Of a stretch of 64,000 nt of DNA, positions 33,855 through 44,400 are shown piece after piece. The notes beneath the pieces are model-generated. The model had not been told where the DNA came from and searched no databases. It was given only the letters and a program-made list of their open reading frames with translations. Source of the stretch: Fibrisoma montanum. GTDB taxonomy: Bacteria; Bacteroidota; Bacteroidia; Cytophagales; Spirosomataceae. The number at the start of each line of letters is the position of its first letter. The first letter of the stretch is position 1. A program made the translations under genes and the position numbers. Location: the NCBI RefSeq assembly GCF_003583365.1, contig NZ_QXED01000014.1, positions 1 through 64,000 on the forward strand. Reading direction: 5' to 3'.

Positions 33855-36380
33855 CTATTCACCTTGCTGACGGGTAACCTTGCTGGCACCGGAGGTTTCG
33901 GAATCCAGCGACTCTACCCGACCTAGTTCGGCGTTGCTGGCGCCACTGGCTTCGACCGATGCTTTGCCCACGCGGAGGCCCGTCGCTTCGATTTTGCTGG
34001 CACCACTCAGATCGGCTTCCAGGCGGTCGGCCGTTCCGCGCAGCACGGCGTTGGACGCCCCCGACAAGCCGATAGTCAGCGTTTTAACGTCACCGTCGAA
34101 CACCGTCCGGCAGGCTCCGCTCAGATCAATATCCAGGTTGTTCAGCGGTCCGAAATCGGCCAGACTGGCTTTCGACGCGCCCGACATGGTCAGGGCCTCG
34201 ATGTTCGGCGTAGTGATCGTCAGGCCGACGCGCTGCCGGTCTTTCCAGTTGAAAAGTCCCCGGCGGTCAATGAAGGCTTTCAGGACATTGCCCTCAGTCT
34301 TCACCGTGATGTCTTCCAGGTCTTCTTCGCGGCCATCGGCTACGACCTTGTAGCGATCGCCCTTGCGGAAACGGACCACAAAGGCGCCCGATACGTCGAC
34401 TTTTGAGAATCCGCTTACGTCGAACTGGCGGGTCTGATCGCCCAGCGAGTTGAAATCGTCGCCCAGTTCGCTTTCAATGGCTTCCTGCACGTCACTGTTG
34501 ATGTCTTCTATGTCGTTGTCTTCGCTGTCGTAGCTGCGGTTCAGTTCGCGGGGGTAGTTGATGCAGACCAGCCCACTGCTCCGCGTGAATTTCCACAGAC
34601 TGGACGTCATGCGATCGATTTCCTTTTGGCCAAACTCGTTGCGGATAAACCGGGCAAAGTCGGCGGTCATGCGGAACGGTTTTTCGTACGGAATCATCAG
34701 GTCCATATTCAGTTCCTGTCCCCGGAAGCGGGCCTTCGGTGCCAGACTGATATCATTGTCGAAGCGAACCGTTGAGTCCTTCGTCACTACGTTATACTGA
34801 ATCTGGCGGGCGTTGGCCTGGGCATCGGCCCGGTCGCGGCCCTGCGATTCAAACCGCTGAACCAGCTGCAGCTGCGTGCCTTCGTATCCCAGCAGTTCGA
34901 TCGACGGCCGGTCGTGCGACGACCAGTCGACATCGTTTATGGCAAATGTAGGCGTTGTACCCGCTACGTTCAGAACCTTCGTTTCTTCGACCGTAGCTTC
35001 CCGGCGGAAGCTATTGGCGAGGGGCGTTACGGTCGCCGACAGGATGATCAGGCTCACGAACCAGATGGCAGCCGCAGTCAACGCCGTGCGGGTGCTAACC
35101 ATCGTACGGCGGGAAATCAGCATCAGGCCCAGCACCGCCAGCCCCAGGGCCGGAATGAATACACTCAGGAACCCGGACAGCACCATGGGCAGAGTAATGT
35201 CCTGCCGGAACAATTCAACCGGGAAATCGCTGTCGCTGAACGGCAGGCCCGCACCGACGCCGATAACCGCGCCCAGAACAGCCAGGCTGGCAATCATGAA
35301 CGCGAAGGCAATGCACAGCATCAACACCCCGGCCAGCACCCGAACTACGGCGACAATGCCGTTCAGAAAAGGACCGAGTGCACTGCCTAACCCACTGATA
35401 ACGGTTGCGATGGCCCGGAAGGGAAACAGCAGAATACGGGTCAGTGTGCTTTCCTGCGCCGGATTTTCGTTGATGTTCAGGCCACTTTTGATGGTGTGTT
35501 CAATGTTCGACAGCGTAATGGGCCGACCCTGCATTTCCATCTTTTCGGTGAGCGTATTGGCCTGGGGCGAAATAATCCAGAGAATGATATACGCCATCAG
35601 GCCCACGCCGAAGAACACGATACCCAGCACAAACAGCAGCCGGATTACGCCCGTGTCGACGCCAAAATACGCAGCCAGCCCCGAGGCCACACCACCCAGC
35701 ACTTTATCTTCGGGATTTCGGAAAAACTTCTTTACGGATTTGTCATCCTCAATCTGCGTTGTACCGGGCAGGGCGATCCACATGGCGATGTATACCAGCA
35801 GCGTAAAGCCCGAAATGCTGGCGCCAAAACCATCGCCGAACGGCGGCAGCGCGAAGAAGAGCACGACGAACAGCAACCGGATCCAGACCACATCGACGTT
35901 GAAGTAGTAGGCCAGTCCCGAGGCTACACCCCCGAGGGTTTTCCGGCGCAGGTCGCGGACGAGCCGGCGCGGGCCGGTCTGGGTCGTTGTCGAGTAGGGG
36001 GGCGGTGTGCCGCCCGGGTTCTGGGAGTTGGTAAATCCTCTGCTGCCCGCACCGGCCCCTTCGTTGTAGGCTGAGTTGCGACCGCCCGATGTTACCAGCA
36101 CCTCTTCCTCTTCAACGGCTTCGAAGTCGGCCACGGTACCCATTGCCGCGATCAGTTCGTTCACGTCTTCGAGGGAAACCGCCTGCTTGTCGGCTGCTTT
36201 GAGCTTGGCCAGCAGTTTTTCGGCGATCCGGTTTTCAATATCGGTAACAATTTCCTGGCTGTCTTCGTAGGTTGAAAAGTACTGCTGTACCGACGACAGA
36301 TAACTTTTCAGTTTGTCGTAGCCGTCCTCTTCAATATGGAAGATGGTGCCACTTATATTGATACTGATGGTTTTTTTCAT
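33855..36380 (-). CDS. PspC-domain membrane protein with C-terminal head-GIN (DUF2807) domain
   Basis: An 841-residue protein: cytoplasmic N-terminal region with KKTISINISGTIFHIEEDGY and a coiled region, a glycine/proline-rich linker, two PspC domains (about 138-205 and 218-275, both with KTLGGVASGLAYYF or KVLGGVASGLAAYF), further TM segments to about 470, and a DUF2807 beta-solenoid at the C-terminus with SGAS repeats. PspC domains are linked to envelope or phage-shock responses; in Bacteroidota they are fused to such long proteins. Gene order PadR, PspC-GIN, GIN with gaps of 15 and 53 bp suggests an operon. Confidence 0.9.
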   Translation of the reverse strand: MKKTISINISGTIFHIEEDGYDKLKSYLSSVQQYFSTYEDSQEIVTDIENRIAEKLLAKLKAADKQAVSLEDVNELIAAMGTVADFEAVEEEEVLVTSGGRNSAYNEGAGAGSRGFTNSQNPGGTPPPYSTTTQTGPRRLVRDLRRKTLGGVASGLAYYFNVDVVWIRLLFVVLFFALPPFGDGFGASISGFTLLVYIAMWIALPGTTQIEDDKSVKKFFRNPEDKVLGGVASGLAAYFGVDTGVIRLLFVLGIVFFGVGLMAYIILWIISPQANTLTEKMEMQGRPITLSNIEHTIKSGLNINENPAQESTLTRILLFPFRAIATVISGLGSALGPFLNGIVAVVRVLAGVLMLCIAFAFMIASLAVLGAVIGVGAGLPFSDSDFPVELFRQDITLPMVLSGFLSVFIPALGLAVLGLMLISRRTMVSTRTALTAAAIWFVSLIILSATVTPLANSFRREATVEETKVLNVAGTTPTFAINDVDWSSHDRPSIELLGYEGTQLQLVQRFESQGRDRADAQANARQIQYNVVTKDSTVRFDNDISLAPKARFRGQELNMDLMIPYEKPFRMTADFARFIRNEFGQKEIDRMTSSLWKFTRSSGLVCINYPRELNRSYDSEDNDIEDINSDVQEAIESELGDDFNSLGDQTRQFDVSGFSKVDVSGAFVVRFRKGDRYKVVADGREEDLEDITVKTEGNVLKAFIDRRGLFNWKDRQRVGLTITTPNIEALTMSGASKASLADFGPLNNLDIDLSGACRTVFDGDVKTLTIGLSGASNAVLRGTADRLEADLSGASKIEATGLRVGKASVEASGASNAELGRVESLDSETSGASKVTRQQGE

Positions 36381-36395
36381 GGCGATGTGAGTAGG

Positions 36396-36800
36396 TTAAG
36401 CGTTGGTAGAGGAATCAGTTGGATTATTTGGTAGATCAGCGGTTACGCCATTGGCGGGCTTTTTGTGCTGCTCGGTCCGGCCGATGATGTGGTTGACCGA
36501 ATCAGACAACTCCTGCCAGGTTTCATTCAGCGCGTCCAGCGAGGTGCGGCCGAGTTCGGTCAGCAGGTAATATTTACGCGGTGGGCCGGAGGTAGACTCC
36601 ACCCACTTGTAATCCAGCAGTCCGGCGTTCTTCAGCCGGGTTAAAAGCGGGTAGAGGGTGCCTTCCACAACCATGATCCGGGCCGAGGTCAGCTCGTCCA
36701 GCATGTCGGAGGCATACACCTCGCCCCGGGAGATAATGTGCAGAATGCAGAACTCCAGAATTCCCTTCCGCATTTGCACCTGGGCGTTTTCTATATTCAT
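36396..36800 (-). CDS. PadR-family transcriptional regulator
   Basis: 134 residues: winged helix MRKGILEFCILHIISRGEVYASDMLDEL, RIMVVEGTLYPLLTRLKNAG and the wing GPPRKYYLLTELGR, typical of small PadR-s1 regulators. These are dimeric repressors that often control the gene next to them. It heads the PspC-GIN operon with a 15-bp gap, and its promoter holds a 10-bp inverted repeat. Autorepression and control of PspC is inferred. Confidence 0.9.
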   Translation of the reverse strand: MNIENAQVQMRKGILEFCILHIISRGEVYASDMLDELTSARIMVVEGTLYPLLTRLKNAGLLDYKWVESTSGPPRKYYLLTELGRTSLDALNETWQELSDSVNHIIGRTEQHKKPANGVTADLPNNPTDSSTNA

Positions 36801-36864
36801 TGGTTTACGGAGTTTAAAATAATCAAATGACGGTTAAGTGCCATCGACTGATTGATTGATGGTT

Positions 36865-36900
36865 CAAAGGTACTGTAAGGTACTTTGCAATGCAAGGTAC
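36865..36900 (-). promoter_or_regulatory. padR-pspC promoter with overlapping operator-like palindrome
   Basis: On the minus strand TTG (36893-36895), a 20-nt spacer and TACCTTTG (36865-36872) form a consensus Bacteroidota promoter. GTACTTTGCA (36880-36889) and TGCAAGGTAC (36891-36900), an inverted repeat with one mismatch and 1-nt spacer, cover the -33 end of it. AAGGTAC occurs three times (36868, 36878, 36894). Confidence 0.7.
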
Positions 36901-37057
36901 TTGATGAAAATTATTATAATTCACGTATGAATGGGTAAAATTTCGGGATGAATGGTAGAAATAAGCGGCTAGTATTTTTATAAGATGTTTACTGTCCGAT
37001 GCCAGGCCGTATCGTTCGGAACGTACCACTTGGTTGTCAATCGTATCTGCCTTGTCA

Positions 37058-37942
37058 ATGCTTCGTCTTTTTTTAACAGTATGGTTATCCGCCCAGTTGC
37101 TGTCGCAGGCGCTGGGGGCCCGGGTCGACACGATCGACGTACCGAGTGCTCGTATGAACCGGACCCTGCGGGCGGCTGTCGTGCTGCCCGAGCGCTACCT
37201 GAACGCCAGAAAACGGGATGCTCAGCCGTTTCCGGTGCTGTATCTGCTGCACGGCGGCTCGGGAAGCTTCCGCGACTGGCTGACCAAACCGGCCGATACC
37301 CGTCTGCTGCACCGCCTGGCCGATCAGTACAACCTGATTATCGTGACGCCCGATGGCGATCCGGTCAGCTACTATTTCGATAGTCCGCTGGTGCCGGGCA
37401 GCCAGTTCGAGACGTTCATTTCGCAGGAACTGATCGCTAAAATTGATGATACGTACCGGACCGTCCGGGATCGTAAGGGCCGCGTCATCGCGGGGCTGTC
37501 GATGGGTGGGCACGGAGCCATGTTCATCGCCAGTCGCCATCCGGACCTGTTCGCGGCTGCGGGAAGCATGAGTGGCGTCATGAACATCAACACCGCTACC
37601 TGGAAGGTCGAACCCGACTTTGCCAAATCCCGGGCCGACAATTTCGCCAAACTGCTCGGGCCACCGGCCGGGGGAGATACGCCCTATCCGGGGTATACGA
37701 TGGTAACGCTCGCCGACCGCCTGAAAACCAACGGCCTGCCCTTGATTTTTGACATTGGCGTTGACGATTTCCTCATTGAAACCAACCGCGATCTGCACCG
37801 GCGGCTGCTGGACAACGAGACTCCGCACGAGTACACCGAGCGCCCCGGCGCGCATACGTGGCCGTACTGGGAAAACGCTCTGCCGTACCAGGTACTTTTT
37901 TTCAATTCGGTGTTAAAAGCCAATAAGGTGACGGTACCGTAG
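37058..37942 (+). CDS. Alpha/beta hydrolase, esterase family (exported)
   Basis: About 294 residues from ATG 37058 with a hydrophobic start (LRLFLTVWLSAQLLSQALG), then an esterase-D/feruloyl-esterase-like fold: PFPVLYLLHGGSGSFRDWL (oxyanion HGG), IIVTPDGD, the nucleophile elbow GLSMGGHGA with Ser148, IFDIGVDDFLIE (acid) and the His in RPGAHTWPYW. Likely a periplasmic or surface serine esterase. It is divergent from the PadR operon and followed by an unrelated TPR protein; substrate unknown. Confidence 0.85.
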   Translation: MLRLFLTVWLSAQLLSQALGARVDTIDVPSARMNRTLRAAVVLPERYLNARKRDAQPFPVLYLLHGGSGSFRDWLTKPADTRLLHRLADQYNLIIVTPDGDPVSYYFDSPLVPGSQFETFISQELIAKIDDTYRTVRDRKGRVIAGLSMGGHGAMFIASRHPDLFAAAGSMSGVMNINTATWKVEPDFAKSRADNFAKLLGPPAGGDTPYPGYTMVTLADRLKTNGLPLIFDIGVDDFLIETNRDLHRRLLDNETPHEYTERPGAHTWPYWENALPYQVLFFNSVLKANKVTVP

Positions 37943-38083
37943 CCGGGAAGGGCGAATCCAACCGATTTCGGGTATCGTTCAGGAAACAGAAAGGCGGCTT
38001 TTGATGGTTATATGTCCGGAGCATCGTCTGTTTGAACTGGCCTGTCCGGGATGCCGGGCCGCTGACCGTCGATCTCAACGCTT

Positions 38084-38953
38084 ATGCTGGAACTCCTTAC
38101 GTTATCCGCTTTCATTGGGTACCTGATCTATTTGCGCTATTACGCTGACCAGCGCACAAATGCCGAAAAAGAAGCCGACCGGCTGCGTGAGGGCATTACG
38201 ATGTATGAGAACCAGGAATACGCCAAAGCACTGACGTATTTTGACAAGGCCATCACCGCAAAACCTCAATCGGCCGTGGCGTATCTGTACCGGGCCCGCT
38301 GCTACCGGGCGCTGGGCGATGTTCAGGCGGCTCTGAACGATCTGGCTGCGGGCAAGAGCTACGACGATACCGTGTCGGACCTGCACCTCGACAGCGGCCG
38401 GATTCAGTACGAGCAGCAAGCCTACCAGGCCGCCTTTCAGGATTTTGACAAGGCCATCTTTTTTGCGCACGGCCAAACAGCCGAACCGTACCGCTGGCGG
38501 GGAATGACCCGCCGGCAGCTTGGCGAAACCACGGAGGCTGATCAGGACCTCGCCCGGGCCGAACAGATCAGCCAGGACAACCAGGCCCGGGCCAATGCCA
38601 CTCCCGCCAGAAAACGCGCCTTTTTCGACCGTCGGCTGGCCCTCAACGCGGGCCTGGTGGTGCTGATGAGTCTGATCCTGCTGTCTATCATCAAACGAAG
38701 CCCGGTCATTCACTGGCCCTACCTGTGGGCCGCCAGTTCGGCCGTGGGCATCGGGTTCGCCGAACCCCGCAAAGGCTGGTTGCTGGCCGTATTGCAGACC
38801 CTGCTGATCACGACCGGCTATTACCTCGTCGTTGGTCCCAGTCCCCAAAGCACCCACCGGGAGGTAGAGCTCTTCAGCCTGTTTGGCTCCATCGGGCTGA
38901 CGTTCGCGGGGAGCCTGATCGGCAGCGTACTGAAACGGGCCCAAACCGCCTGA
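38084..38953 (+). CDS. TPR-repeat membrane protein
   Basis: 289 residues: N-terminal TM anchor (LELLTLSAFIGYLIYLRYYA), then TPR helices (about 30-165; MYENQEYAKALTYFDKAITAKP and YRARCYRALGDVQAALNDLAAG), then three C-terminal TM segments (about 188-285). A soluble TPR array between membrane anchors suggests a scaffold at the membrane. No family name is assigned and neighbours do not define a role; a carbohydrate kinase follows. Confidence 0.75.
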   Translation: MLELLTLSAFIGYLIYLRYYADQRTNAEKEADRLREGITMYENQEYAKALTYFDKAITAKPQSAVAYLYRARCYRALGDVQAALNDLAAGKSYDDTVSDLHLDSGRIQYEQQAYQAAFQDFDKAIFFAHGQTAEPYRWRGMTRRQLGETTEADQDLARAEQISQDNQARANATPARKRAFFDRRLALNAGLVVLMSLILLSIIKRSPVIHWPYLWAASSAVGIGFAEPRKGWLLAVLQTLLITTGYYLVVGPSPQSTHREVELFSLFGSIGLTFAGSLIGSVLKRAQTA

Positions 38954-39053
38954 CTCGTTACGTCCTTTCCGGCTCAATAGTATACAACGGACGGATTCCG
39001 CTTTTGTGGCCAGTAAGCCTTAACCAAGTATGGCCTGAGGGTGGGCCGCTTCT

Positions 39054-40061
39054 ATGACAAGTTCCGACATTACGGCCCTGTTCGACCGGATGGCAACCCT
39101 GCACGTAGGCGTCATCGGTGATTTTGCGCTCGATCTGTATTATTCGCTGAACACCGAAACCGGTGAGCGGTCCATTGAAACCGGGCAGGTCGTTTTCTGG
39201 GGAAGCCGGCCCCGGTCGTCGCTGGGGGCGGCAGGTAACGTAGTTCAGAACCTGACCGCTTTAGGTATCCGGAACATCAGCGTAGTAGGCTGCATCGGCG
39301 ATGACCTGTACGGTCGGGAGATGCGGTCGCTGTTTGAACACCAGGGGGTTCGTACGCAGCATCTGGTGGCCGTTACCGATGGCTGGGATACCTGCGTGTA
39401 TACCAAGCCGATGGGAGGAAACCGTGAACTGAACCGCGTCGATTTCGGCACGCACAACCAACTGCCCGATACGCTGTTTGCTGACCTGCTGCGCAGGCTG
39501 GAGCAGGCCTTGCCGGGGCTTGATGTCCTGATCATCAACCAGCAGTTTCCCAATCCCCTGTTGACCGAAGACCGCGTACTGCGGCTGAATGACCTGATTG
39601 GCCGGTACGCTCAGCTGCGGGTGGTTGCTGATATGCGTCAGGTCGGTCGGCAGATTCGGGGGGCTATCCTGAAAGTGAACACTGCCGAACTGGCGCGGTT
39701 TCTGGGGGTGCCGCTGCCGGGCCTGCCCGATCTGGACTGGTGCGTACAGCATGGGAATCTGCTCAGTCGGCAACTGCAGGGACCACTGCTGATTACCCGG
39801 GGCGAACACGGCATCGTATTTCTCGATGGGCGTGATGTGTACCGGATCGATGGCCTGCCCCTGACCGGGGAGGTTGATACGGTCGGAGCCGGAGACACGG
39901 TCGTGGCTGCGTTTGCGGCCGGTATCGGAGCCGGCGCGGCACCCGCCCAGGCGCTCGAAATAGCCAACCTGGCCGCGGCCGTCACCGTTCGGAAACTGCA
40001 TCAGACCGGCACCGCTACCCCCGCCGAAATCATGGCGCTTCAGCGCACCTATTCCGTATGA
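39054..40061 (+). CDS. PfkB-family carbohydrate kinase (RfaE/HldE-like)
   Basis: 335 residues. LHVGVIGDFALDLYY, SSLGAAGNVVQNLTALG, VGCIGDDLYG and the ATP-site/catalytic motif VDTVGAGDTVVAAFAAG near 280 place it near HldE/RfaE-type heptose-phosphate or other sugar kinases. It overlaps the AGE epimerase by 4 bp (ATGA), indicating translational coupling. Together they may feed an epimerised sugar into metabolism. The phosphorylated substrate cannot be read off. Confidence 0.85.
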   Translation: MTSSDITALFDRMATLHVGVIGDFALDLYYSLNTETGERSIETGQVVFWGSRPRSSLGAAGNVVQNLTALGIRNISVVGCIGDDLYGREMRSLFEHQGVRTQHLVAVTDGWDTCVYTKPMGGNRELNRVDFGTHNQLPDTLFADLLRRLEQALPGLDVLIINQQFPNPLLTEDRVLRLNDLIGRYAQLRVVADMRQVGRQIRGAILKVNTAELARFLGVPLPGLPDLDWCVQHGNLLSRQLQGPLLITRGEHGIVFLDGRDVYRIDGLPLTGEVDTVGAGDTVVAAFAAGIGAGAAPAQALEIANLAAAVTVRKLHQTGTATPAEIMALQRTYSV

Positions 40062-41329
40062 CTACCGAAGAGCTACACACCTGCCGGCAGGAACTTTATC
40101 ACCACCTGACCGAAGAACTGCTACCCTTCTGGACGGCCCGGACCGTTGACCAGACCCACGGAGGATTCATTACGCATTTTGATCAGTACGGCAACGATTC
40201 GGGCGAAGACGAAAAGTCGCTCATTGCCCAGACCCGTTCCATTTATACCTATGCTTCGGCCCACCGCGCGGGGTATGGCAACGGCACGCTGGCCGACCTG
40301 GCCCGGCACGGGGTCGACTACCTGCTGAGCCGGATGTGGGACGCCGAACACGGTGGCTTCTACTGGATGACCAACCGCGCCGGGGAGGTCCTGATCGATG
40401 AAAAGATCGTGTATGGCCAGAGCTTCGCCATCTACTGCCTGAGCGAGTACACCCTGGCCACGGGCGATCCGCGTGGCATCGACTACGCCCGGCAGGTGTT
40501 CGATCTGTTGCAGAAATACGCCGTCGATACGGCCCACGGCGGCTACTTCGAGATGTTTCACCGCGACTGGACGCTGAAAGGGCCGGGCCCGGCCGGGGGC
40601 GACCGCAAGACGCTCGATGCGCACATGCACCTGATGGAAGCCTTCACAACGCTCTACGAGTGTACCCGCCAGCCGATTCACCGCCGGAAACTACTGGAAG
40701 TCATTGATCTCCTGCTCCGTCGGTTCATACACCCGGACTTTGGTACGGGGATGCCGCAGTTCTGGGCCGACTGGCGGGTGGCGCCCCAGATCAAGTTTGA
40801 TATTATCTGGGGGTGGGATCGCTTTACGGAAGATGGCGTGAAGCGCTCGGCCGAAGACAACACCAGTTACGGTCACAACGCCGAGTTTGCCTGGCTGCTT
40901 ATACACGCCCTTGACATCCTGGAGATTCCCTACGATACGTACGGCGAACAACTGACAAAGCCATTGAATCATGCCGCTAACTACGGTGTCGACTGGGGGT
41001 TTGGGGGGATTTTCGTCGAGGGATCTCACAACGAAGTGGTGTATGACCGCGAAAAGGAGTTCTGGCAGCATGCCGAAGCGCTGATCGGCTTTCTGGATGC
41101 GTACCGACTCACTGGCTTCGATTGGTACCTGGAGGCATACGAATGTGTCCACCGCTTTGTGTTCGACAAAATGATCAACCACGCCGTTGGGGAGTGGTGG
41201 CCGCTGATGACCCGTAAGGGCGTACCGATCTGGACCCACATGAGTCATTCCTGGAAGATCAACTACCATACCGTACGCTCAATGATCCAATCGATCCGGC
41301 GGCTGGATCTGATTCTGGCCGAAATGTAA
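40058..41329 (+). CDS. N-acylglucosamine 2-epimerase (AGE) family epimerase/isomerase
   Basis: A 423-residue (alpha/alpha)6 barrel: QTHGGFITHFDQYGN, EKSLIAQTRSIYTYA, AEHGGFYWMTNR, YGQSFAIYCLSEY, DAHMHLMEAF and HMSHSWKINYHTV, with the histidines (for example in TSYGHNAEFAWLL) that act in AGE and cellobiose 2-epimerases. It epimerises at C-2 of a reducing sugar such as ManNAc/GlcNAc or cellobiose/mannose. It shares the ATGA overlap with the upstream kinase. The exact sugar is not determined. Confidence 0.88.
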   Translation: MTTEELHTCRQELYHHLTEELLPFWTARTVDQTHGGFITHFDQYGNDSGEDEKSLIAQTRSIYTYASAHRAGYGNGTLADLARHGVDYLLSRMWDAEHGGFYWMTNRAGEVLIDEKIVYGQSFAIYCLSEYTLATGDPRGIDYARQVFDLLQKYAVDTAHGGYFEMFHRDWTLKGPGPAGGDRKTLDAHMHLMEAFTTLYECTRQPIHRRKLLEVIDLLLRRFIHPDFGTGMPQFWADWRVAPQIKFDIIWGWDRFTEDGVKRSAEDNTSYGHNAEFAWLLIHALDILEIPYDTYGEQLTKPLNHAANYGVDWGFGGIFVEGSHNEVVYDREKEFWQHAEALIGFLDAYRLTGFDWYLEAYECVHRFVFDKMINHAVGEWWPLMTRKGVPIWTHMSHSWKINYHTVRSMIQSIRRLDLILAEM

Positions 41330-41385
41330 GGCGATGTGCCAATTGGTTGATTAATGGTGAATTAACATGGCCGGTGTAACTAATG

Positions 41386-41397
41386 TGTACTTTTAGC
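41386..41397 (+). promoter_or_regulatory. Candidate promoter box shared with SDR gene
   Basis: TGTACTTTTAGC at 41386-41397, 17 nt before the PorU2 ATG, is identical to 1267-1278, 14 nt before the SDR ATG. It may be a variant -7 element (TAnnTTTt). Confidence 0.35.
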
Positions 41398-41414
41398 GCA
41401 CATTGTTATACCGT

Positions 41415-44400
41415 ATGCACCGTACTTATACGATTCTTTTTCTTCTGACTGCTTTGCTTAGCCGTTTGACGGCGCAGCCAGTACCACCCGGCAACACGCC
41501 CGATGCTACCCGTTGGATCAACTACCAGCAAACGTACTATAAACTTTCCGTTGCCCGCACCGGCCTGTATCGCATCAGCCCGGCCGAGCTGCAAAAAGCG
41601 GGGGTTCCGGTAAACACCGTTGACCCATCTACCGTGCAGTTGTTCCACCGGGGCGTGGAGCAGGCGATTCTCGTCGTTGGGGAGACCGACCACCGCTTTG
41701 ATCCCACGGACTACCTGGAGTTTTATGGGCAGGCTAACGATGGGTCTATGGACTCCCTGCTGTATCAGCCCGGTACCCAGCCGCATCCCTACTATAGTCT
41801 ATACAGCGACACCACGGCCTATTTCCTAACCTGGCGGTTCGACGGGCAACCCGGTAAGCGCATGGCAGCGTATGCCGATACAACGTACGCTGGGTTGTTG
41901 CCGGAGCCGTATCACTGGGCCGAAGAACGGCGGGTATTTACGCAAACCTACCCGGCCGGAAACATCTACCCCATGGGCGCAGACTACGGCAACGGCGCTA
42001 TCCTGACGGGGTACGACGTGGGCGAAGGCTGGACCGGACCGGTGGTGAAAACGGGCGGCCGCTACGATCAGGTGTTTACAATGACGAACCTGGTTACGAC
42101 AATCGGCGTGAGCCCGCGGGTCAGTTTTCTGGTGGTAGGACGTAACGCCCAGCCGCATCAGGTAGCCTATGCCGCCGGAGCCTCCACAACAGGCGCCCGA
42201 ACGCTGGGCGACCAGTCGTTTGAGAACTACAATACCACTCGCTTTGGCGCTGACCTACAGCCGACGGACCTAAGCCCGGCGGGGTCCGTAACGCTGAGTG
42301 CTGTACCAACCGGGGAGGGGGATGAATTGTCCGTGTCGTACCTGATTCTACGCTATCCGCAACGGATGGACCTCGGCGGGGTGCCTGAAAAATACCTGCA
42401 GCTACGGCCAAATGCCGGTAGTCGTTCGTATCTGGAGCTGGCCAACGTTAGCGCGGCTACCCGGCTGTTCGACATTACCGACCCGAATGCCGTGGAACGG
42501 ATCGATGGGCAGTTACGTACCAATCGCTGGCAGGGCGTGGTTCGCAGCAGCCAGGTCCCGCGGTCACTGCTGGCAACGGCGCAGCCTTTGGCTGTCCCGG
42601 CAATCAAACCCGTTACGTTCCGGCGCATCGACCCGACGAAACACAACTTTCTGATTGTGACGCATCCGGCGTTACGGCAACCGGCCGGCCATGAGCCCGA
42701 CCCCGTGCAGACCTACGCCCGCTACCGGGCTTCGGCCGCGGGTGGCCGTTACGATACGTTGACGGTCAACGTCGACGCCCTGTTCGATCAGTTCAGCTAC
42801 GGCGAACGGACCCCGCTGGCAATCCGGCGGTTCGCTGATTACATGCTGTCATCTGATAACGCCCGGCCCATGTTTCTGTTCCTGATCGGGCAGTCGCGCG
42901 ACCCACAGAGCGTGCGTAAAAATACGAATGCCGCTCTGCTCGACATGATACCGAGTGCCGGCTGGCCGGGCTCCGATCTGGCGCTGGTAGCCGGGCTGAA
43001 CGGCGAGCCGGCTCACGTACCGGCAATGGCCGTTGGTCGCCTGAATGCCGGCCGGTCGCAGCACGTAATTGATTACCTGGCCAAAGTACTTGAACACGAA
43101 CGTACGGCAGAGCCGGCCCTGTGGCGGAAGGATGTGCTGCACCTGAGCGGTGGTACGAATGCGTATGAACTCCGGTCGTTTCGCTCATTCGTGGATGATT
43201 TTAAGGCTGTCGTGGAAAACCAGTACGTGGGCGCGCGGGTCACGACCGTTGTCAAGCAGACCGACAACCCCACCGAAGCCGCAGATATTACCGGTTTGGT
43301 CAATCGGGGCGTTGGCATGATTTCCATGTTCGGGCATTCGGGTCTGGACGTGGCCGACCTCGACATCGGCTTCGCCAGCAACGACCGGCTGGGGTACCGC
43401 AATAAAGGCCGGTACCCGTTTGTGCTGGCCAACGGCTGCGCGGCCGGTAACTTCTATTTTGGCCGCCCTACGTTCGGAACCGACTGGGTACTGACGCCAG
43501 ATCGCGGAGCGATTCTGTTCATGGCGCATACCTACAACGGCTTCCCGTTTGCCCTGAAAAGCTATACCGACCAGCTATACGGCCTTCTGGCCGACAGCAG
43601 CTACGTAGCCCGGCCGATCGGTCAGCTGCAACGGGAGGCTATCCGGCGGTACCTGGCCGATGATGCATCCATTTATGCCCTCACTACCGCTGAACAGGTA
43701 ACTCTCCAGGGCGATCCGGCAGTGAGCGTCTTTCCGTTGACCAAACCGGATCCGGCTATTGCACCGCGGAGCCTGACACTGACCGGCCCGCGGGGTGATG
43801 CGCTGACGATTCGTTCCGATTCGATGACCGTGCGGGTAGTGATCGTCAACTACGGGCGTGTGACCAACCAGCCGTTGACCCTCCGGATTCGTCGGTTCAG
43901 TGCGGCCGGACAACTGCTGCGCGAACAACGGGTTACGCGCCCCACACCTTTCTATGCCGATACCGTGGAGGTAAAGCTGCCCAACGACCGGGCTACGGGC
44001 GAACAGGTCGTGGAAGTCCGGCTCGACCCCGACGACCGGATTGCGGAGGGCAGCGAAACGAACAATACTGCGGAAGTTTCGACGGCCGGTCCGCTGACGA
44101 ATCTGCCGTTTCCCGTCGACCAGACGCCCCCGCTCATTGAGGTCGCGTTTGACGGCCGACGCATTGGCGACGGCGATATTGTATCGCCCCGGCCGGTTAT
44201 TGATGTCCTGCTGCTGGACGAAAACCCGCGGTTGATCCGGGCCGATACGACAGACCTCGCGCTGTATCTTCAACGGCCGTGCGCGTCGGAGCCGTGCCCG
44301 TATGAGCGGCTGAGTTTACAGCGGGGTACGGTTCGATGGACGCCCGCCGGTCCTGACAATGCCTTTCGGTTTAGCTACCAACCTGGACTGCCCCTGCCGG

